64,000 bases of DNA from DATCLS01 sp036563805 (GCA_036563805.1 DATCLS010000094.1:117970-181969); one strand, 5' to 3'. Shown: positions 9,221 through 18,283, counted from the first letter of the stretch. Notes: generated by a model not told the origin, from the letters alone. Made by a program: numbers and translations.

Positions 9221-9250
9221 ACAGTAGGCTCGATCTAACAATTGCGTCAA
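9221..9250 (-). promoter_or_regulatory. sigma70-type promoter for a leaderless operon
   Basis: On the minus strand TTGACG (9245-9250) and TACTGT (9221-9226) are separated by 18 bases. The expected transcription start falls at or next to the ATG at 9214, so transcript and coding region begin together. It drives the amidohydrolase to livF operon. No GTGA-N4-TCAC operator is seen here, unlike the units to the right of 17 kb. Confidence 0.65.
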
Positions 9251-9341
9251 CCTTTGCCAGGGCGCCGCTGCGGCCCAGCCCCTAGGCTGTGTCTCACCTA
9301 ACGGATGTGTCACACTTGCCGCCAGCTACCGGAGGGGATCC

Positions 9342-10559
9342 ATGACCGCTGTCATGCAGGGCGTCCGTGTCCTGGAGGTCGCAGAGCACACCTTCGTGCC
9401 GGCGGCGTCGGCGCTCCTCGCCGACTGGGGCGCGGAGGTCGTGAAGATCGAGCACGTCGAGCGGGGTGACGCCATGCGGGGCCTCGCCTCCAGCGGCCTG
9501 GCGGTCATGGGCACGACCGTGCACGTGCTGCTCGAGCACTCCAACCGCGGCAAGAAGAGCCTGGGACTCGACCTCTCCAGCGAGGAGGGCCTCGACATCC
9601 TCTACAAGCTGGCGGCGACGTGCGACGTGTTCCTCACCAACAAGCTGCCCAGCGTGCGGGCCAAGCTGAAGATCGACGTCGACGACATCCGGGCCGCCAA
9701 CCCGGACATCATCTACGTGTCCGGCTCGGGGCAGGGTCCCCGGGGGCCCGAGGCCGACCGGGGCTCGTACGACGCCCTCGGCTACTGGGCCCGGTCCGGC
9801 GTCGCCATGGCCCTCAAGCAGGCCGACGCCGACCACGTGCCCGGCCCTCCCGGGCCGGCGTTCGGCGACTCGATCGGGGCCATGACCATCGCCGGCGGGA
9901 TCATGGGCGCCCTCTACCACCGCGAGCGCACGGGTGAGGCGACGACCGTCGACGTGTCGCTGCTCGGGGTCGGCCTGTGGTCGATGGGCGCGTCGATGGC
10001 GCTGGCGCTCCAGCACGGCGTGGCCTTCACGGCGCCGCCGCCCAACACCCCGACGGGCAACCCGCTGAGCGCCACCTACGCCACCAAGGACGGCAAGTTC
10101 CTCACCCTGTGCTGCCTGCAGGCCGGCAAGTACTGGCCCGAGATCTGCCAGGTCATCGGCAAGCCCGAGCTGGCCACCGACGAGCGTTTCGCGGACGCCG
10201 AGGCCATCAAGGCCAACGTGGGCGCGGCCACCGACCTGCTGCGCGCCACCTTCGCCGAGCGCACGGCCGACGAGTGGCGCCGGGTGCTCGCCGACTTCTC
10301 GGGCCAGTGGACGATGGTGCAGGACACGCTCGAGGCCGCGGCCGACGTCCAGACCGTCGCCAACGGCTACGTGCAGGAGTGCAAGACGGCCGACGGCACG
10401 CCCTTCCAGCTGGTGGCGGCGCCCGTCGAGTACGACGGCGAGCCGCCCGCCCCCAAGCGCGCCCCCGAGTTCAACGAGCACGGCGACGAGATCCTGAGCG
10501 GCCTCGGGCTCGACTGGGACACCATCGTCGACCTCAAGGTCCGCGGCGTCGTCGCCTGA
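9342..10559 (+). CDS. CaiB/BaiF CoA-transferase family III protein
   Basis: Single-length class III CoA-transferase, 405 aa, which moves CoA between acyl-CoA and a free acid. The N-terminal Rossmann part shows LADWGAEVVKIEHVERGD. The conserved catalytic Asp is present in FGDSIGAMTIAGG, followed by GALYHRERTGEATTVDVSLL. A GGAGGGG site precedes the ATG at 9342. It opens the rightward operon that diverges from the amidohydrolase at 9214. It may activate the acid imported by the Liv system, since no acyl-CoA ligase is present in the window. Confidence 0.93.
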   Translation: MTAVMQGVRVLEVAEHTFVPAASALLADWGAEVVKIEHVERGDAMRGLASSGLAVMGTTVHVLLEHSNRGKKSLGLDLSSEEGLDILYKLAATCDVFLTNKLPSVRAKLKIDVDDIRAANPDIIYVSGSGQGPRGPEADRGSYDALGYWARSGVAMALKQADADHVPGPPGPAFGDSIGAMTIAGGIMGALYHRERTGEATTVDVSLLGVGLWSMGASMALALQHGVAFTAPPPNTPTGNPLSATYATKDGKFLTLCCLQAGKYWPEICQVIGKPELATDERFADAEAIKANVGAATDLLRATFAERTADEWRRVLADFSGQWTMVQDTLEAAADVQTVANGYVQECKTADGTPFQLVAAPVEYDGEPPAPKRAPEFNEHGDEILSGLGLDWDTIVDLKVRGVVA

Positions 10560-10618
10560 CGGCCGCCGGAGACGACGGGCCGCCCGGAGAAGTCCGTGGA
10601 GAAGGAGAGAGGACACAC

Positions 10619-11449
10619 ATGACGCTGTTCGACGCGTTCAGGTACACCGGCAAGCGGGCGCTCGTCGTCGGCGGCGCCAGCGGCATGGGCGCGGCCGTCG
10701 CCGAGCTCGTCCAGGACGCCGGCGCCGAGGTCGTGGTCATGGACTACGCCGAGGTCAAGCTGCCCGGCGTCAAGGCCATCCACGTCAACCTGGCCGACAA
10801 GGCGTCGATCGACGCCGCCGTGGCCGAGTGCGGGGGCCCGGTGCACGCCCTGTTCTCCTGCGCCGGCGTGGCCGACGGCACGCCGGGCATCGAGCGCATC
10901 AACTTCATCGGCCACCGCTACCTGATCGACAAGCTGCTCGGGGGCGACATGCTGCCCCGGGGCTCGGCCATCGGGATGATCTCGTCGTTCGCCGGCATCG
11001 GCTGGCAGGCCAACCTCGACCTCGTCAAGCAGTACCTCGACATCACCGACTTCGACGAGGCGGCGCGCTGGGCCCAGGAGAACAACAAGGCCGACTACAT
11101 GTTCAGCAAGATGGCCATCAACGCCTACGTCGCCCGCGAGGCGTTCGGCCTGCTCAAGCGCGGCATCCGCATCAACGCCATCCTGCCCGGGCCCACCAAC
11201 ACGCCCCTGGCCCGGGCCAACGAGGAGCTGTGGCTGGGCTTCGGCGCCGACTACCGCCAGGAGCTCGGCATCGAGCCGTCGACGCCGCTCGAGCAGGCCT
11301 ACCCGCTCGTGTTCCTGTGCAGCGACGCGGCCTCGGGCGTGACCGGCATCACGATGGTCACCGACGCCGGCTACCACGCCGCGGGCGTGACCGGGTCGTT
11401 CGAGCCGGCGACCCCCGCGGTCGAGTTCATGACGACGATGAAGCTCTGA
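10619..11449 (+). CDS. short-chain dehydrogenase/reductase (3-alpha-HSD/carbonyl reductase-like)
   Basis: SDR of 276 aa with nucleotide site GGASGMG and catalytic Tyr/Lys in ADYMFSKMAINAYV. A long insertion between the Ser strand (GMISSFAG) and the Tyr (WQANLDLVKQYLDITDFDEA) is characteristic of the 3-alpha-hydroxysteroid dehydrogenase/carbonyl reductase subgroup. It probably interconverts an alcohol and a ketone on the degraded molecule using NAD(P). An AGGAGAGAGG site precedes the ATG at 10619. It follows the CoA-transferase by 59 bases and precedes the DUF35 fusion by 18. Confidence 0.9.
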   Translation: MTLFDAFRYTGKRALVVGGASGMGAAVAELVQDAGAEVVVMDYAEVKLPGVKAIHVNLADKASIDAAVAECGGPVHALFSCAGVADGTPGIERINFIGHRYLIDKLLGGDMLPRGSAIGMISSFAGIGWQANLDLVKQYLDITDFDEAARWAQENNKADYMFSKMAINAYVAREAFGLLKRGIRINAILPGPTNTPLARANEELWLGFGADYRQELGIEPSTPLEQAYPLVFLCSDAASGVTGITMVTDAGYHAAGVTGSFEPATPAVEFMTTMKL

Positions 11450-11467
11450 GGGCTCCCCACGGCTGAC

Positions 11468-13102
11468 ATGCAACGACCGCTCCCCCAGCTCACGCCGTTC
11501 AACGAGTGGTTCTGGACCTCGGGCAAGGACGGGCGCCTGCGCATCCAGGGCTGCATGGACTGCAAGACGCTCGTCCACCCGCCGGTCCCCGTGTGCCCGG
11601 CCTGCCGCAGCCGCTCCTGGGAGCCGACCGAGGTGTCGGGCCGCGGCACGGTCATCGGCTTCACGGTCAACCACCACATGTGGCACCCGGCGTTCGAGCC
11701 GCCGTACGTCATCGCCAACGTGGCGCTGGCCGAAGACCCGTCGGTCCGCCTGACGACCAACATCGTCGGCTGCGCGCCCGACGAGGTCCACGTCGGCCAG
11801 GAGGTCCAGGTCCGGTTCGAGCAGCACGAGGACGTGTGGCTCCCACTGTTCGAGCCGACGGGGGCCACCGACCCGACCGACCGGGTGGGCGAGCCGGCCC
11901 GCCCGGTCGTCCGGCCGCCGGTGAGCGACGACCGGTTCGAGCACCGGGCGGTGCTGTCGGGCATCGGCCGCTCCAGGATCGGCCGGCGGCTCATGGTCGA
12001 CCCCCTGTCGCTCACCGTCGACGCCTGCCTGGCCGCCATCGCCGATGCCGGCCTGTCGCCCGACGACATCGACGGGCTGTCGACCTACCCGGGCGGCCCG
12101 CCGGTGATGGGCATGAGCGAGGGGGGCGTCACCTCCGTCGAGGAGGCGCTGCGCATCCGCCCCACGTGGATCAACGGCGGCGGCGACCTGCCCGGGCCGG
12201 GCGGCTCGGTCATCGCTGCCATGCTGGCGGTCGCCAGCGGCCTGTGCCGGCACGTCCTGTGCTTCCGTACGGTGTGGGAGGCCACCAGCGCCGCCCTGCG
12301 CCTGTACCCGGCGGGCGGGTCGCGGGTCTCGGGGCCGATGCACGAGTGGCGGTCGCCGTTCGGCGCCATGTCGGCCGCCAACTGGATCGGCATCAACGCC
12401 ACCCAGTACCTCCACCGCTACAACGCGCCCCGCGAGATGCTCGGGTGGATCGCCCTCAACGGCCGGGCCAACGCGGCCCGCAACCCCGCGGCCATCTACC
12501 GCGACCCGATGACGATGGACGACTACCTGTCGGCCCGACGCATCACCAGCCCGTTCGGCCTCTACGACTGCGACGTGCCCTGCGACGCCTCGGTGGCGGT
12601 GATCGTCTCCGCGGCCGACGTGGCCCCTGACCTGCCCAAGACGCCCATCCGCGTCGAGGCCGTCGGGACCCAGATCACCGAGCGCGTGTCGTGGGACCAG
12701 GGCACGGTGACCCACGAGCCCCAGGTCCTCGGCCAGTCGGCCCACCTGTGGTCGCGCACGTCGCTGCGCCAGTCCGACATCGACATCGCCCTGCTCTACG
12801 ACGGGTTCACGTTCAACGCCATCTCCTGGCTGGAGGGCCTCGGGTTCTGCGGCTTCGGCGAGGCCAAGGACTGGCTCGAGGGCGGCAAGCGCATCGCGCT
12901 CGACGGCGAGCTCCCGGTGAACCCGCACGGCGGCCAGCTGTCCGAGGGCCGCACCCACGGCTTCGGCTTCATCTACGAGGCGGTCACCCAGCTCCGCCAC
13001 GAGGCCGGCGAGCGGCAGGTGCCTAACGCCCGGACGGCGGTGGTCACCTCCGGCGGCGGCACGCCGTCCGGCGTGATGCTGCTGCGGCGGGACGAGACCT
13101 GA
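11468..13102 (+). CDS. DUF35 OB-fold/zinc-ribbon fused to thiolase-fold (SCP-x/Ltp2-like) protein
   Basis: Two-domain protein of 544 aa. Residues 1-135 form a DUF35 unit with zinc-ribbon cysteines 29, 32, 43 and 46 and an OB fold; the rest, after a Pro/Asp linker, is a thiolase-fold domain. Where catalytic thiolases have a CASG nucleophile motif this protein reads PGPGGSVIAAM, so the Cys is missing. LLYDGFTFNAISWLEGLGF is conserved with the homologue at 33926. In steroid side-chain degradation, Ltp2 plus a DUF35 partner catalyses a retro-aldol cleavage; a similar aldolase role is inferred. The same two modules occur as separate genes at 33507 and 33926. Confidence 0.9.
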   Translation: MQRPLPQLTPFNEWFWTSGKDGRLRIQGCMDCKTLVHPPVPVCPACRSRSWEPTEVSGRGTVIGFTVNHHMWHPAFEPPYVIANVALAEDPSVRLTTNIVGCAPDEVHVGQEVQVRFEQHEDVWLPLFEPTGATDPTDRVGEPARPVVRPPVSDDRFEHRAVLSGIGRSRIGRRLMVDPLSLTVDACLAAIADAGLSPDDIDGLSTYPGGPPVMGMSEGGVTSVEEALRIRPTWINGGGDLPGPGGSVIAAMLAVASGLCRHVLCFRTVWEATSAALRLYPAGGSRVSGPMHEWRSPFGAMSAANWIGINATQYLHRYNAPREMLGWIALNGRANAARNPAAIYRDPMTMDDYLSARRITSPFGLYDCDVPCDASVAVIVSAADVAPDLPKTPIRVEAVGTQITERVSWDQGTVTHEPQVLGQSAHLWSRTSLRQSDIDIALLYDGFTFNAISWLEGLGFCGFGEAKDWLEGGKRIALDGELPVNPHGGQLSEGRTHGFGFIYEAVTQLRHEAGERQVPNARTAVVTSGGGTPSGVMLLRRDET

Positions 13103-13176
13103 CGGGCCGGCCCGGCGGACGGCATCCGGCCGCGCTCCGCCCGGCCCACGAGGCGCTCACGAGGAGGGGGAAGCTC

Positions 13177-13929
13177 ATCGCAACGTACGTCCTGGTCCAC
13201 GGCGGCGGGCACGGCGGCTGGTGCTACGGCCCGGTCGCCCGGCGGCTGCGGGCGGCGGGACACGAGGTCCACGCCCCCACGCTGACCGGGCTTGGCGAGC
13301 GGTCGCACCTGCTCGGCCCGGACATCGACCTCGACACCCACATCACCGACGTCGTCCAGGTCCTCCACTACGAGGACCTGCGCGACGTCATCCTCGTCGG
13401 CCACAGCTACGGCGGCATGGTCATCACCGGCGTCGCCGACCGGGCGGCCGACCGAATCGGGCACCTCGTCTACCTGGACGCGGCCACGCCCCGCAACGGC
13501 CAGTCGCTCGTCGACGTCGCCGGCCCGCTCATGCAGATGGCCCGCGAGGCCGGCCGGGTGGTCGACGGCGTCGAGCTCGTCCTCTTCCCCGAGGCCGCGC
13601 TGCCCTTCTACGGCGTGACCGACCCCGACGCCCTGACCTGGATGTCCGAGCGGCTCACGCCGCACCCCTGGCGCTGCTTCGAGCAGCCCCTGCGGCTCGA
13701 GAACGAGGCGGCCCTGCGGGCGATCCCCCAGTCGCACATCGTGTGCACCGAGACGCTGCCCACCCGCGACCCCGAGCTGCTGGCCCGCGCCCGGGAGGCC
13801 GGCCGCCTGTGGGACATCGACACGGGCCACGACCTGATGATCACCGAGCCCGACGCCGTCGCCGAGCTGCTGGCGGGGCTGGCGGGCCCGGTCGCGACCG
13901 CCGAGGCCAGACCGGAGGGAGCCGGATGA
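13177..13929 (+). CDS. alpha/beta hydrolase (EstC-like), apparent ATC start
   Basis: Alpha/beta hydrolase of about 250 aa. The first strand TYVLVHGGGHGGWC, the loop TLTGLGERSHL and the nucleophile motif GHSYGGM are typical of the salicylate-esterase-like group; a late His sits in DTGHDLMI. Reading back from this conserved N-terminus, no ATG, GTG or TTG is in frame before 13177, and the next canonical start (13417) would delete the first strands and the nucleophile elbow. The codon at 13177 is ATC, six bases after a perfect GAGGAGGGGG ribosome-binding site. The gene overlaps its downstream neighbour by ATGA. Either ATC is used for initiation or one base is wrong. Confidence 0.85.
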   Translation: MATYVLVHGGGHGGWCYGPVARRLRAAGHEVHAPTLTGLGERSHLLGPDIDLDTHITDVVQVLHYEDLRDVILVGHSYGGMVITGVADRAADRIGHLVYLDAATPRNGQSLVDVAGPLMQMAREAGRVVDGVELVLFPEAALPFYGVTDPDALTWMSERLTPHPWRCFEQPLRLENEAALRAIPQSHIVCTETLPTRDPELLARAREAGRLWDIDTGHDLMITEPDAVAELLAGLAGPVATAEARPEGAG

Positions 13930-14870
13930 ACGTGCAGGAGCTGCTCGACCCGGAGATCGTGCCGTTCGTCGAGCTCGTCCCGTTCCGGACGATCGACGCC
14001 GAGGTGCTGCCGTCCGTGCGCGAACAGATGGGCATCGTCCAGCCCGAGCTGTCCGACGCCGTCGAGCGCACCGACCACGTCGTCGAGCGGGACGACGGCG
14101 ACCCGCCGGTGCCGCTGCGGGTCCACCGACCGCTCGGGGTCGACGGGCCGCTGCCGTGCGTCTACAGCATGCACGGCGGCGGCTACGTGATGGGCAGTCA
14201 CACGATGGACGACCCGCTGTTCGACCGCCTGTGCCCCGAGCTCGGCATCGTCGGCGTGTCGGTCGAGTACCGGCTGGCGCCGGAGACGCCGTACCCCGGC
14301 CCGATCGAGGACTGCTACGCCGGGCTGCGCTGGGTGCACGACCACGCCGCCGAGCTGGGCGTCGACCCGGCCCGCATCGGCCTGCACGGCCTCAGCGCCG
14401 GCGGCGGCCTGGCGGCCGCCCTCGCCCTCGTGGCCCGCGACCGGGGCGGCCCGCCGCTCGCCTTCCAGACCCTCATCGCCCCCATGCTGGACGACCGGCA
14501 GGTCACGCCGTCGAGCCAGCTCGACGGCCTGCCCATCTGGAGCCGCGAGTCGAACACGTTCGGGTGGCGGTCGTACCTCGGCCCCCTCTACGGCCGCGAC
14601 GACGTGCCGTACCACGCCGCGCCCGCCCGGGCGACCGACCTCGCCGGCCTGCCGCCGGCGTTCGTGTCGGTCGGGGCGCTCGACGGCTTCCGCGACGAGG
14701 ACGTCGACTACGCCGTGCGCCTCAACCAGGCCGGTGTGCCCACCGAGCTGCACGTGTATCCCGGGGCGCCCCACGGCCTCCAGGTCGCGGTCGACTCCGA
14801 GATCTGCCGCCGCAGCCACCGCGACATGACGGAGTGGCTCCGGGCCCAGCTCCGCCGCCTGGCGGGCTGA
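13926..14870 (+). CDS. alpha/beta hydrolase fold-3 esterase (hormone-sensitive-lipase type)
   Basis: Esterase/lipase of the HSL family, 314 aa. The oxyanion-hole motif reads MHGGGYVMG, the nucleophile Ser is in GLSAGGGLAAALAL, the acid is in GALDGFRDED and the catalytic His is in GAPHGLQ, so the triad is complete. It should hydrolyse a carboxylic ester in the cytoplasm; no signal peptide is seen. The ATG overlaps the preceding hydrolase stop (ATGA). It is the last gene of the rightward operon and converges with the ferredoxin gene. Confidence 0.93.
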   Translation: MNVQELLDPEIVPFVELVPFRTIDAEVLPSVREQMGIVQPELSDAVERTDHVVERDDGDPPVPLRVHRPLGVDGPLPCVYSMHGGGYVMGSHTMDDPLFDRLCPELGIVGVSVEYRLAPETPYPGPIEDCYAGLRWVHDHAAELGVDPARIGLHGLSAGGGLAAALALVARDRGGPPLAFQTLIAPMLDDRQVTPSSQLDGLPIWSRESNTFGWRSYLGPLYGRDDVPYHAAPARATDLAGLPPAFVSVGALDGFRDEDVDYAVRLNQAGVPTELHVYPGAPHGLQVAVDSEICRRSHRDMTEWLRAQLRRLAG

Positions 14871-14952
14871 CCGCGGCACGCGGCTCGCCGCGCCCATCGG
14901 CCGCACCCGCGCCGGTAAGCGGACGCGGCCGGCGGCGCCCGCCCGTCGGGCG

Positions 14953-15141
14953 TCAGGTCGCCGTGATGGCCCGCTCGGGGCAGTTGATGACCGCCTGGCG
15001 CGCCTTGGCCTCGTGCTCGGGCGGCACGTCGGCGACCTCGACGTAGGCGTAGCCCTCGTCGTCGAGCTGGAACACCTCAGGGCAGATCTCCCAGCAGCGG
15101 GCGTGCCCCTGGCACAGCTCCGAGTCGACCTCGACCTTCAT
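14953..15141 (-). CDS. small P450-type ferredoxin (CxxHxxC motif)
   Basis: Ferredoxin of 62 aa. The cluster motif is C10-Q-G-H13-A-R-C16-x3-C20-P with a distant C54-P. In mycobacterial and streptomycete P450 redox partners of this shape, the position occupied here by His13 replaces a fourth Cys, giving a 3Fe-4S or His-ligated cluster. It probably carries electrons to an oxygenase; the only P450 in the window is 31 kb away at 46016, but both belong to units carrying the shared operator. A GGAGAGGGAG site precedes the ATG. Last gene of the leftward unit starting at 17176. Confidence 0.92.
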   Translation of the reverse strand: MKVEVDSELCQGHARCWEICPEVFQLDDEGYAYVEVADVPPEHEAKARQAVINCPERAITAT

Positions 15142-15160
15142 CGCTCCCTCTCCTTCTCGG

Positions 15161-15976
15161 TCAGAACGTGGCGGACAGCGCCCAGGGGCCGTCGGGCAGC
15201 GGCCGGCCGAGCAGCTCCATGCTGTACACGATGCGCCCGGTCGTCGCGCCGGGCGGCTCGGCGCACAGGCGCAGGGCGGCCGCCGCCATGGCGTCGTCGG
15301 GCTCCACCGGCGTGTCGTCCGGCGCGTACGGGGCGACGGCGGCCACCCCCGGCGTCATCACCAGGGCGGAGGTCCCCAGGGCGTTCACGCTCACGCCGGT
15401 GCCCTCCAGCTCCGCGGCCAGGCCGGTGGTCAGGCGGTTGAGCGCCGCCTTGCACATGCCGTAGGGCACGCAGCCGTCGCGGGCCCAGTCGGGGTACGGC
15501 GGGCCCTGGGGGTGGCGGGCCTGCTTGGAGGTGATGTTGAGCACCCAGCCCCGGCCCCGCTCGACCATGCCCGGCACGGTCAGCTGGCACAGCCGGAACG
15601 GGGCGTGGACCATGATCTGGAACATCAGTGCGTAGCGCCGCGGGGTCACGGCGAGGGCCGGCCCGTAGAAGTTGACCCCGGCGTCGTTCACCAGCGTGTC
15701 GACCGGGCCCAGGGCCTCCTCGGCCCGGGCCACCACGGTCTCGACCTCCTCGGGCACGCTCAGGTCGGCGGGGACGGGCACGGCGCGGCCACCGGCCGCC
15801 CGGATGCGGTCGACGACCTCGTCGAGCGAGCCCGGCAGCCGGGAGGAGCCGGCCGCCGCGGTCCGGGCCACCAGGGCCACCGCCGCGCCCTCGGCGGCGA
15901 AGCGCTCGGCGATCCGCGCCCCGATGCCGCGGCTGGCCCCGGTGACGACCGCGACCCGGCCGTCGAGCGCGCCCAC
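15161..15976 (-). CDS. short-chain dehydrogenase/reductase
   Basis: SDR of 271 aa with nucleotide site TGASRGIG, active-site Ser in LNITSKQA and Tyr/Lys in VPYGMCKAALN. The structural NNAG motif reads LVNDAGV, a conservative change. The start is GTG at 15976, three bases after the stop of the amidohydrolase gene; the stop lies 19 bases before the ferredoxin gene, so all three are one operon. The substrate is unknown; it probably oxidises an alcohol formed by the oxygenases of the regulon. Confidence 0.88.
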   Translation of the reverse strand: MGALDGRVAVVTGASRGIGARIAERFAAEGAAVALVARTAAAGSSRLPGSLDEVVDRIRAAGGRAVPVPADLSVPEEVETVVARAEEALGPVDTLVNDAGVNFYGPALAVTPRRYALMFQIMVHAPFRLCQLTVPGMVERGRGWVLNITSKQARHPQGPPYPDWARDGCVPYGMCKAALNRLTTGLAAELEGTGVSVNALGTSALVMTPGVAAVAPYAPDDTPVEPDDAMAAAALRLCAEPPGATTGRIVYSMELLGRPLPDGPWALSATF

Positions 15977-15979
15977 GGC

Positions 15980-17176
15980 TCAGGCCGGCGGGTCGGCCGG
16001 GGTGAAGTCGTAGACCCGGGCGGCGTTGCCGACCGTGATCTTGTACTGGACGTCCTCGGGCAGGTGGCCGAGCCACTTGCGGGCCAGGTTCACCGTGTCG
16101 GGCCACGTCGAGTCGGAGTGCGGGTAGTCGCACTCGAGCATGACGTTGTCCTCGCCGATGATGTCGAGCAGCCGCAGGCCGGCCTGGTCCTCGATGAACG
16201 TGCCGTAGACATGGTCCTTGAACAGGCGGCGGATGTCGGTGTCGAGGTCGAACCGCGCCGCGCTCTTGGCCTCGCCCCGGTCGTGGGCGGCGTTCATGTC
16301 GATGTCGAAGCGCGACGCCCAGAACCGCTGCTTGTCGACGACCTGCTCGGCCCGCTCGAGGAAGTACGGGATCCAGCCGATCGAGCCCTCGGACAGGGCG
16401 ATCTTCAGGTTCGGGTACTTCACGAAGTTGCCGCTGAACAGCCAGTCGAGCAGGGTCCCGGCCTGGTTGGCGGCGGCCGAGTAGGCCATGAAGGCGAGCG
16501 TCGGCATGTCGTCGGACGTCCGCAGCAGGTTGGACGACGACCCGACGTGCATCGAGATCACGAACCCGGTCTCCTCGCACGCCCGGAACACCGGATCCCA
16601 GAAGTCGGTGTGGATCGAGGGCAGGCCGAGCTTGGTCGGGTTCTCGGAGAAGGCGATCGACTTGGCGCCGAGGGCCGCGGTGCGCTCGATCTCGGCGGCG
16701 GCGGCCTGCGGGTCCCACAAGGGGATGATCATCATCGGGATGAACCGCCCGGGATACGCGGCGGCGAACTCCTCGAGGACGAAGTCGTTCCAGGCCTTCA
16801 CGCACAGGAGCGCCAGCTCCTTGTTCTTGGCCTCGTGGAAGACCTGGCCGCAGTACCGCGGGAAGGACGGGAACATGAGGGAGGCCAGGACGTGCCCCTG
16901 GTCCATGTCGGCCACCCGGGCCGCCGGCTCGTAGCAGCCGGGCCGCATGTCCTCGTAGGTGATGGGCTCGGGCGAGAACTCCTCGCGCTTCTTGCCCGCC
17001 ACGGCGTTGAGGCCGGTGGTGACGATCTCGCGGTCCTCGTAGACCCAGAACTCGCTGTCGCCGTCGCGCACGATCCGGGGGGCGGTGTCGCGCCAGCGCT
17101 CCGGCACCCGCTCCTGCCAGAGCCGCGCCGGCTCGATCAGGTGGTCGTCGACGGAGACGAACCAGTTGAACGACAT
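15980..17176 (-). CDS. amidohydrolase 2 family (COG2159) protein
   Basis: TIM-barrel amidohydrolase, 398 aa, with N-terminal SVDDHLIEPARLW and a late catalytic region LECDYPHSDSTWP. It is a paralogue of the proteins at 8018 and 53988. The ATG at 17176 was preferred over the in-frame ATG at 17185, because GGGAGG directly abuts the latter but lies nine bases from the former. First gene of a leftward unit with an SDR and a ferredoxin, controlled by operator copy 17197-17208. Members of this group act on carboxylated or cyclic intermediates, but the exact reaction cannot be assigned. Confidence 0.88.
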   Translation of the reverse strand: MSFNWFVSVDDHLIEPARLWQERVPERWRDTAPRIVRDGDSEFWVYEDREIVTTGLNAVAGKKREEFSPEPITYEDMRPGCYEPAARVADMDQGHVLASLMFPSFPRYCGQVFHEAKNKELALLCVKAWNDFVLEEFAAAYPGRFIPMMIIPLWDPQAAAAEIERTAALGAKSIAFSENPTKLGLPSIHTDFWDPVFRACEETGFVISMHVGSSSNLLRTSDDMPTLAFMAYSAAANQAGTLLDWLFSGNFVKYPNLKIALSEGSIGWIPYFLERAEQVVDKQRFWASRFDIDMNAAHDRGEAKSAARFDLDTDIRRLFKDHVYGTFIEDQAGLRLLDIIGEDNVMLECDYPHSDSTWPDTVNLARKWLGHLPEDVQYKITVGNAARVYDFTPADPPA

Positions 17177-17196
17177 CCTGACCATCCTCCCAGTAA

Positions 17197-17208
17197 GCGA
17201 ACGCTCAC
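17197..17208 (-). promoter_or_regulatory. operator copy 1, upstream of amidohydrolase-SDR-ferredoxin unit
   Basis: On the plus strand GCGA-ACGC-TCAC, one base from the GTGA-N4-TCAC dyad. It begins 20 bases upstream of the ATG at 17176, just before the ribosome-binding site. Confidence 0.65.
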
Positions 17209-17215
17209 ATACAGG

Positions 17216-18283
17216 CTAGCACCCGGGCAGGCTCCCGGCCAGGCGTTGCCGGTGCGCCCGGGGCGAGCCGAACAGCGAGCGGTCGAGCGTCGCCCGCTTG
17301 AAGTGGACGTGGAGGCCGCTCTCCCACGTGTAGCCGATGCCCCCGTGGAGCTGGAGGGCCGTGCCCACCACGTCGACGGCGGCCGACGACACGTGCGCCT
17401 TGGCCCGGGCCACGGCCCGGGAGCCGGCCTCGTCGCCGGCGACGACGCCCGCCACGGCCTGGGCGACCAGCTCGCGGGCCACGGACACGGCCACCAGCAT
17501 GTCGGCGCAGGCGTGCTTCACGGCCTGGAACGACCCGATCGGCCGCCCGAACTGGTGGCGGGCGCCGGCGTAGGCGACGGTGGCGTCGAGCATGGCCGCG
17601 GCCAGGCCCAGGCTGTCGCAGGCCACGGCCGCCGCGCCACGGTCGGCCAGGCGCCGCACGGCGTCGTCGCCGGGCCCGGCGAACCGCCAGACCTGCCGCT
17701 CCCCCACCTCGAGGCCCGGCGCTGCGACGGTGCCGAGGTCGCGGGTGGCGTCGAGCACCGGCTGGGCGGCGACCTCCAGGCCCGGGTGGTCGTCGTGGAC
17801 CACCACGACGACGGGTTCGCCGTCGTCGCCGCGGGCCACCAGCAGCAGCCGATCGGCCGTGGGGGCGTCGGGGACGAAGGTGGCCCGGCCGTGCACCCGT
17901 AGCCCGCCGCCGGTCCGCTCCAGGCGGAACGGCGGCTCGCGATCGTCCCCGGTGGGCAGGGCGACGGCCAGGGTGCGCTCGCCGGTGGCCACCAGGCGAC
18001 CCAGGGCCTCGGCGTCAGGGTTGGGCGCCAGCAGCGCCAGGGCGCCCGCGCCCAGCACGGCCGTGCCCAGGTAGGGGCCGGGGGTGGCGGCTCGGCCCAT
18101 CTCCTCGAGCACGACGGCCACCTCGGCGAACGTGGCCCCGGCGCCGCCCAGCTCCTCGGGCAGCTCGAGACCGAGCCAGCCGGCGTCGGCCAGCTGGCGG
18201 ACGTCCGGCGGGCCGGCACCCAGCAGGTCGCGGGCGACGTCCCGCAGCTCCTCGTGGACGGCGGCGAAGTCGAGGTCGTTCAT
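17216..18283 (-). CDS. acyl-CoA dehydrogenase, small/beta-type subunit
   Basis: Acyl-CoA dehydrogenase-family protein of 355 aa. The N-terminal helical domain contains LELPEELGGAGATFAEVAVV, and the C-terminal domain has LHGGIGYTWESGLHVHFKRA. It lacks the usual terminal SGxSEIQRxIIA segment and is shorter than a full dehydrogenase. Such short chains pair with a full-length neighbour in alpha2beta2 enzymes of the cholesterol-degradation type. The neighbour is encoded immediately upstream with an ATGA overlap, supporting a heteromer. FAD-dependent desaturation of an acyl-CoA is expected. It is the last gene of the Rieske operon. Confidence 0.9.
   Translation of the reverse strand: MNDLDFAAVHEELRDVARDLLGAGPPDVRQLADAGWLGLELPEELGGAGATFAEVAVVLEEMGRAATPGPYLGTAVLGAGALALLAPNPDAEALGRLVATGERTLAVALPTGDDREPPFRLERTGGGLRVHGRATFVPDAPTADRLLLVARGDDGEPVVVVVHDDHPGLEVAAQPVLDATRDLGTVAAPGLEVGERQVWRFAGPGDDAVRRLADRGAAAVACDSLGLAAAMLDATVAYAGARHQFGRPIGSFQAVKHACADMLVAVSVARELVAQAVAGVVAGDEAGSRAVARAKAHVSSAAVDVVGTALQLHGGIGYTWESGLHVHFKRATLDRSLFGSPRAHRQRLAGSLPGC

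Noticed and set aside
9280..9320. GTGTCTCAC and TGTGTCACAC as another operator copy upstream of the CoA-transferase
   Set aside because: The arm spacing differs from the N4 dyad, and the operons on either side otherwise lack the site.
10367..13000. Long minus-strand frame opposite the SDR and DUF35 fusion genes
   Set aside because: Low-complexity Arg/His/Gly composition without domain signals; the plus-strand genes have catalytic motifs and ribosome-binding sites.
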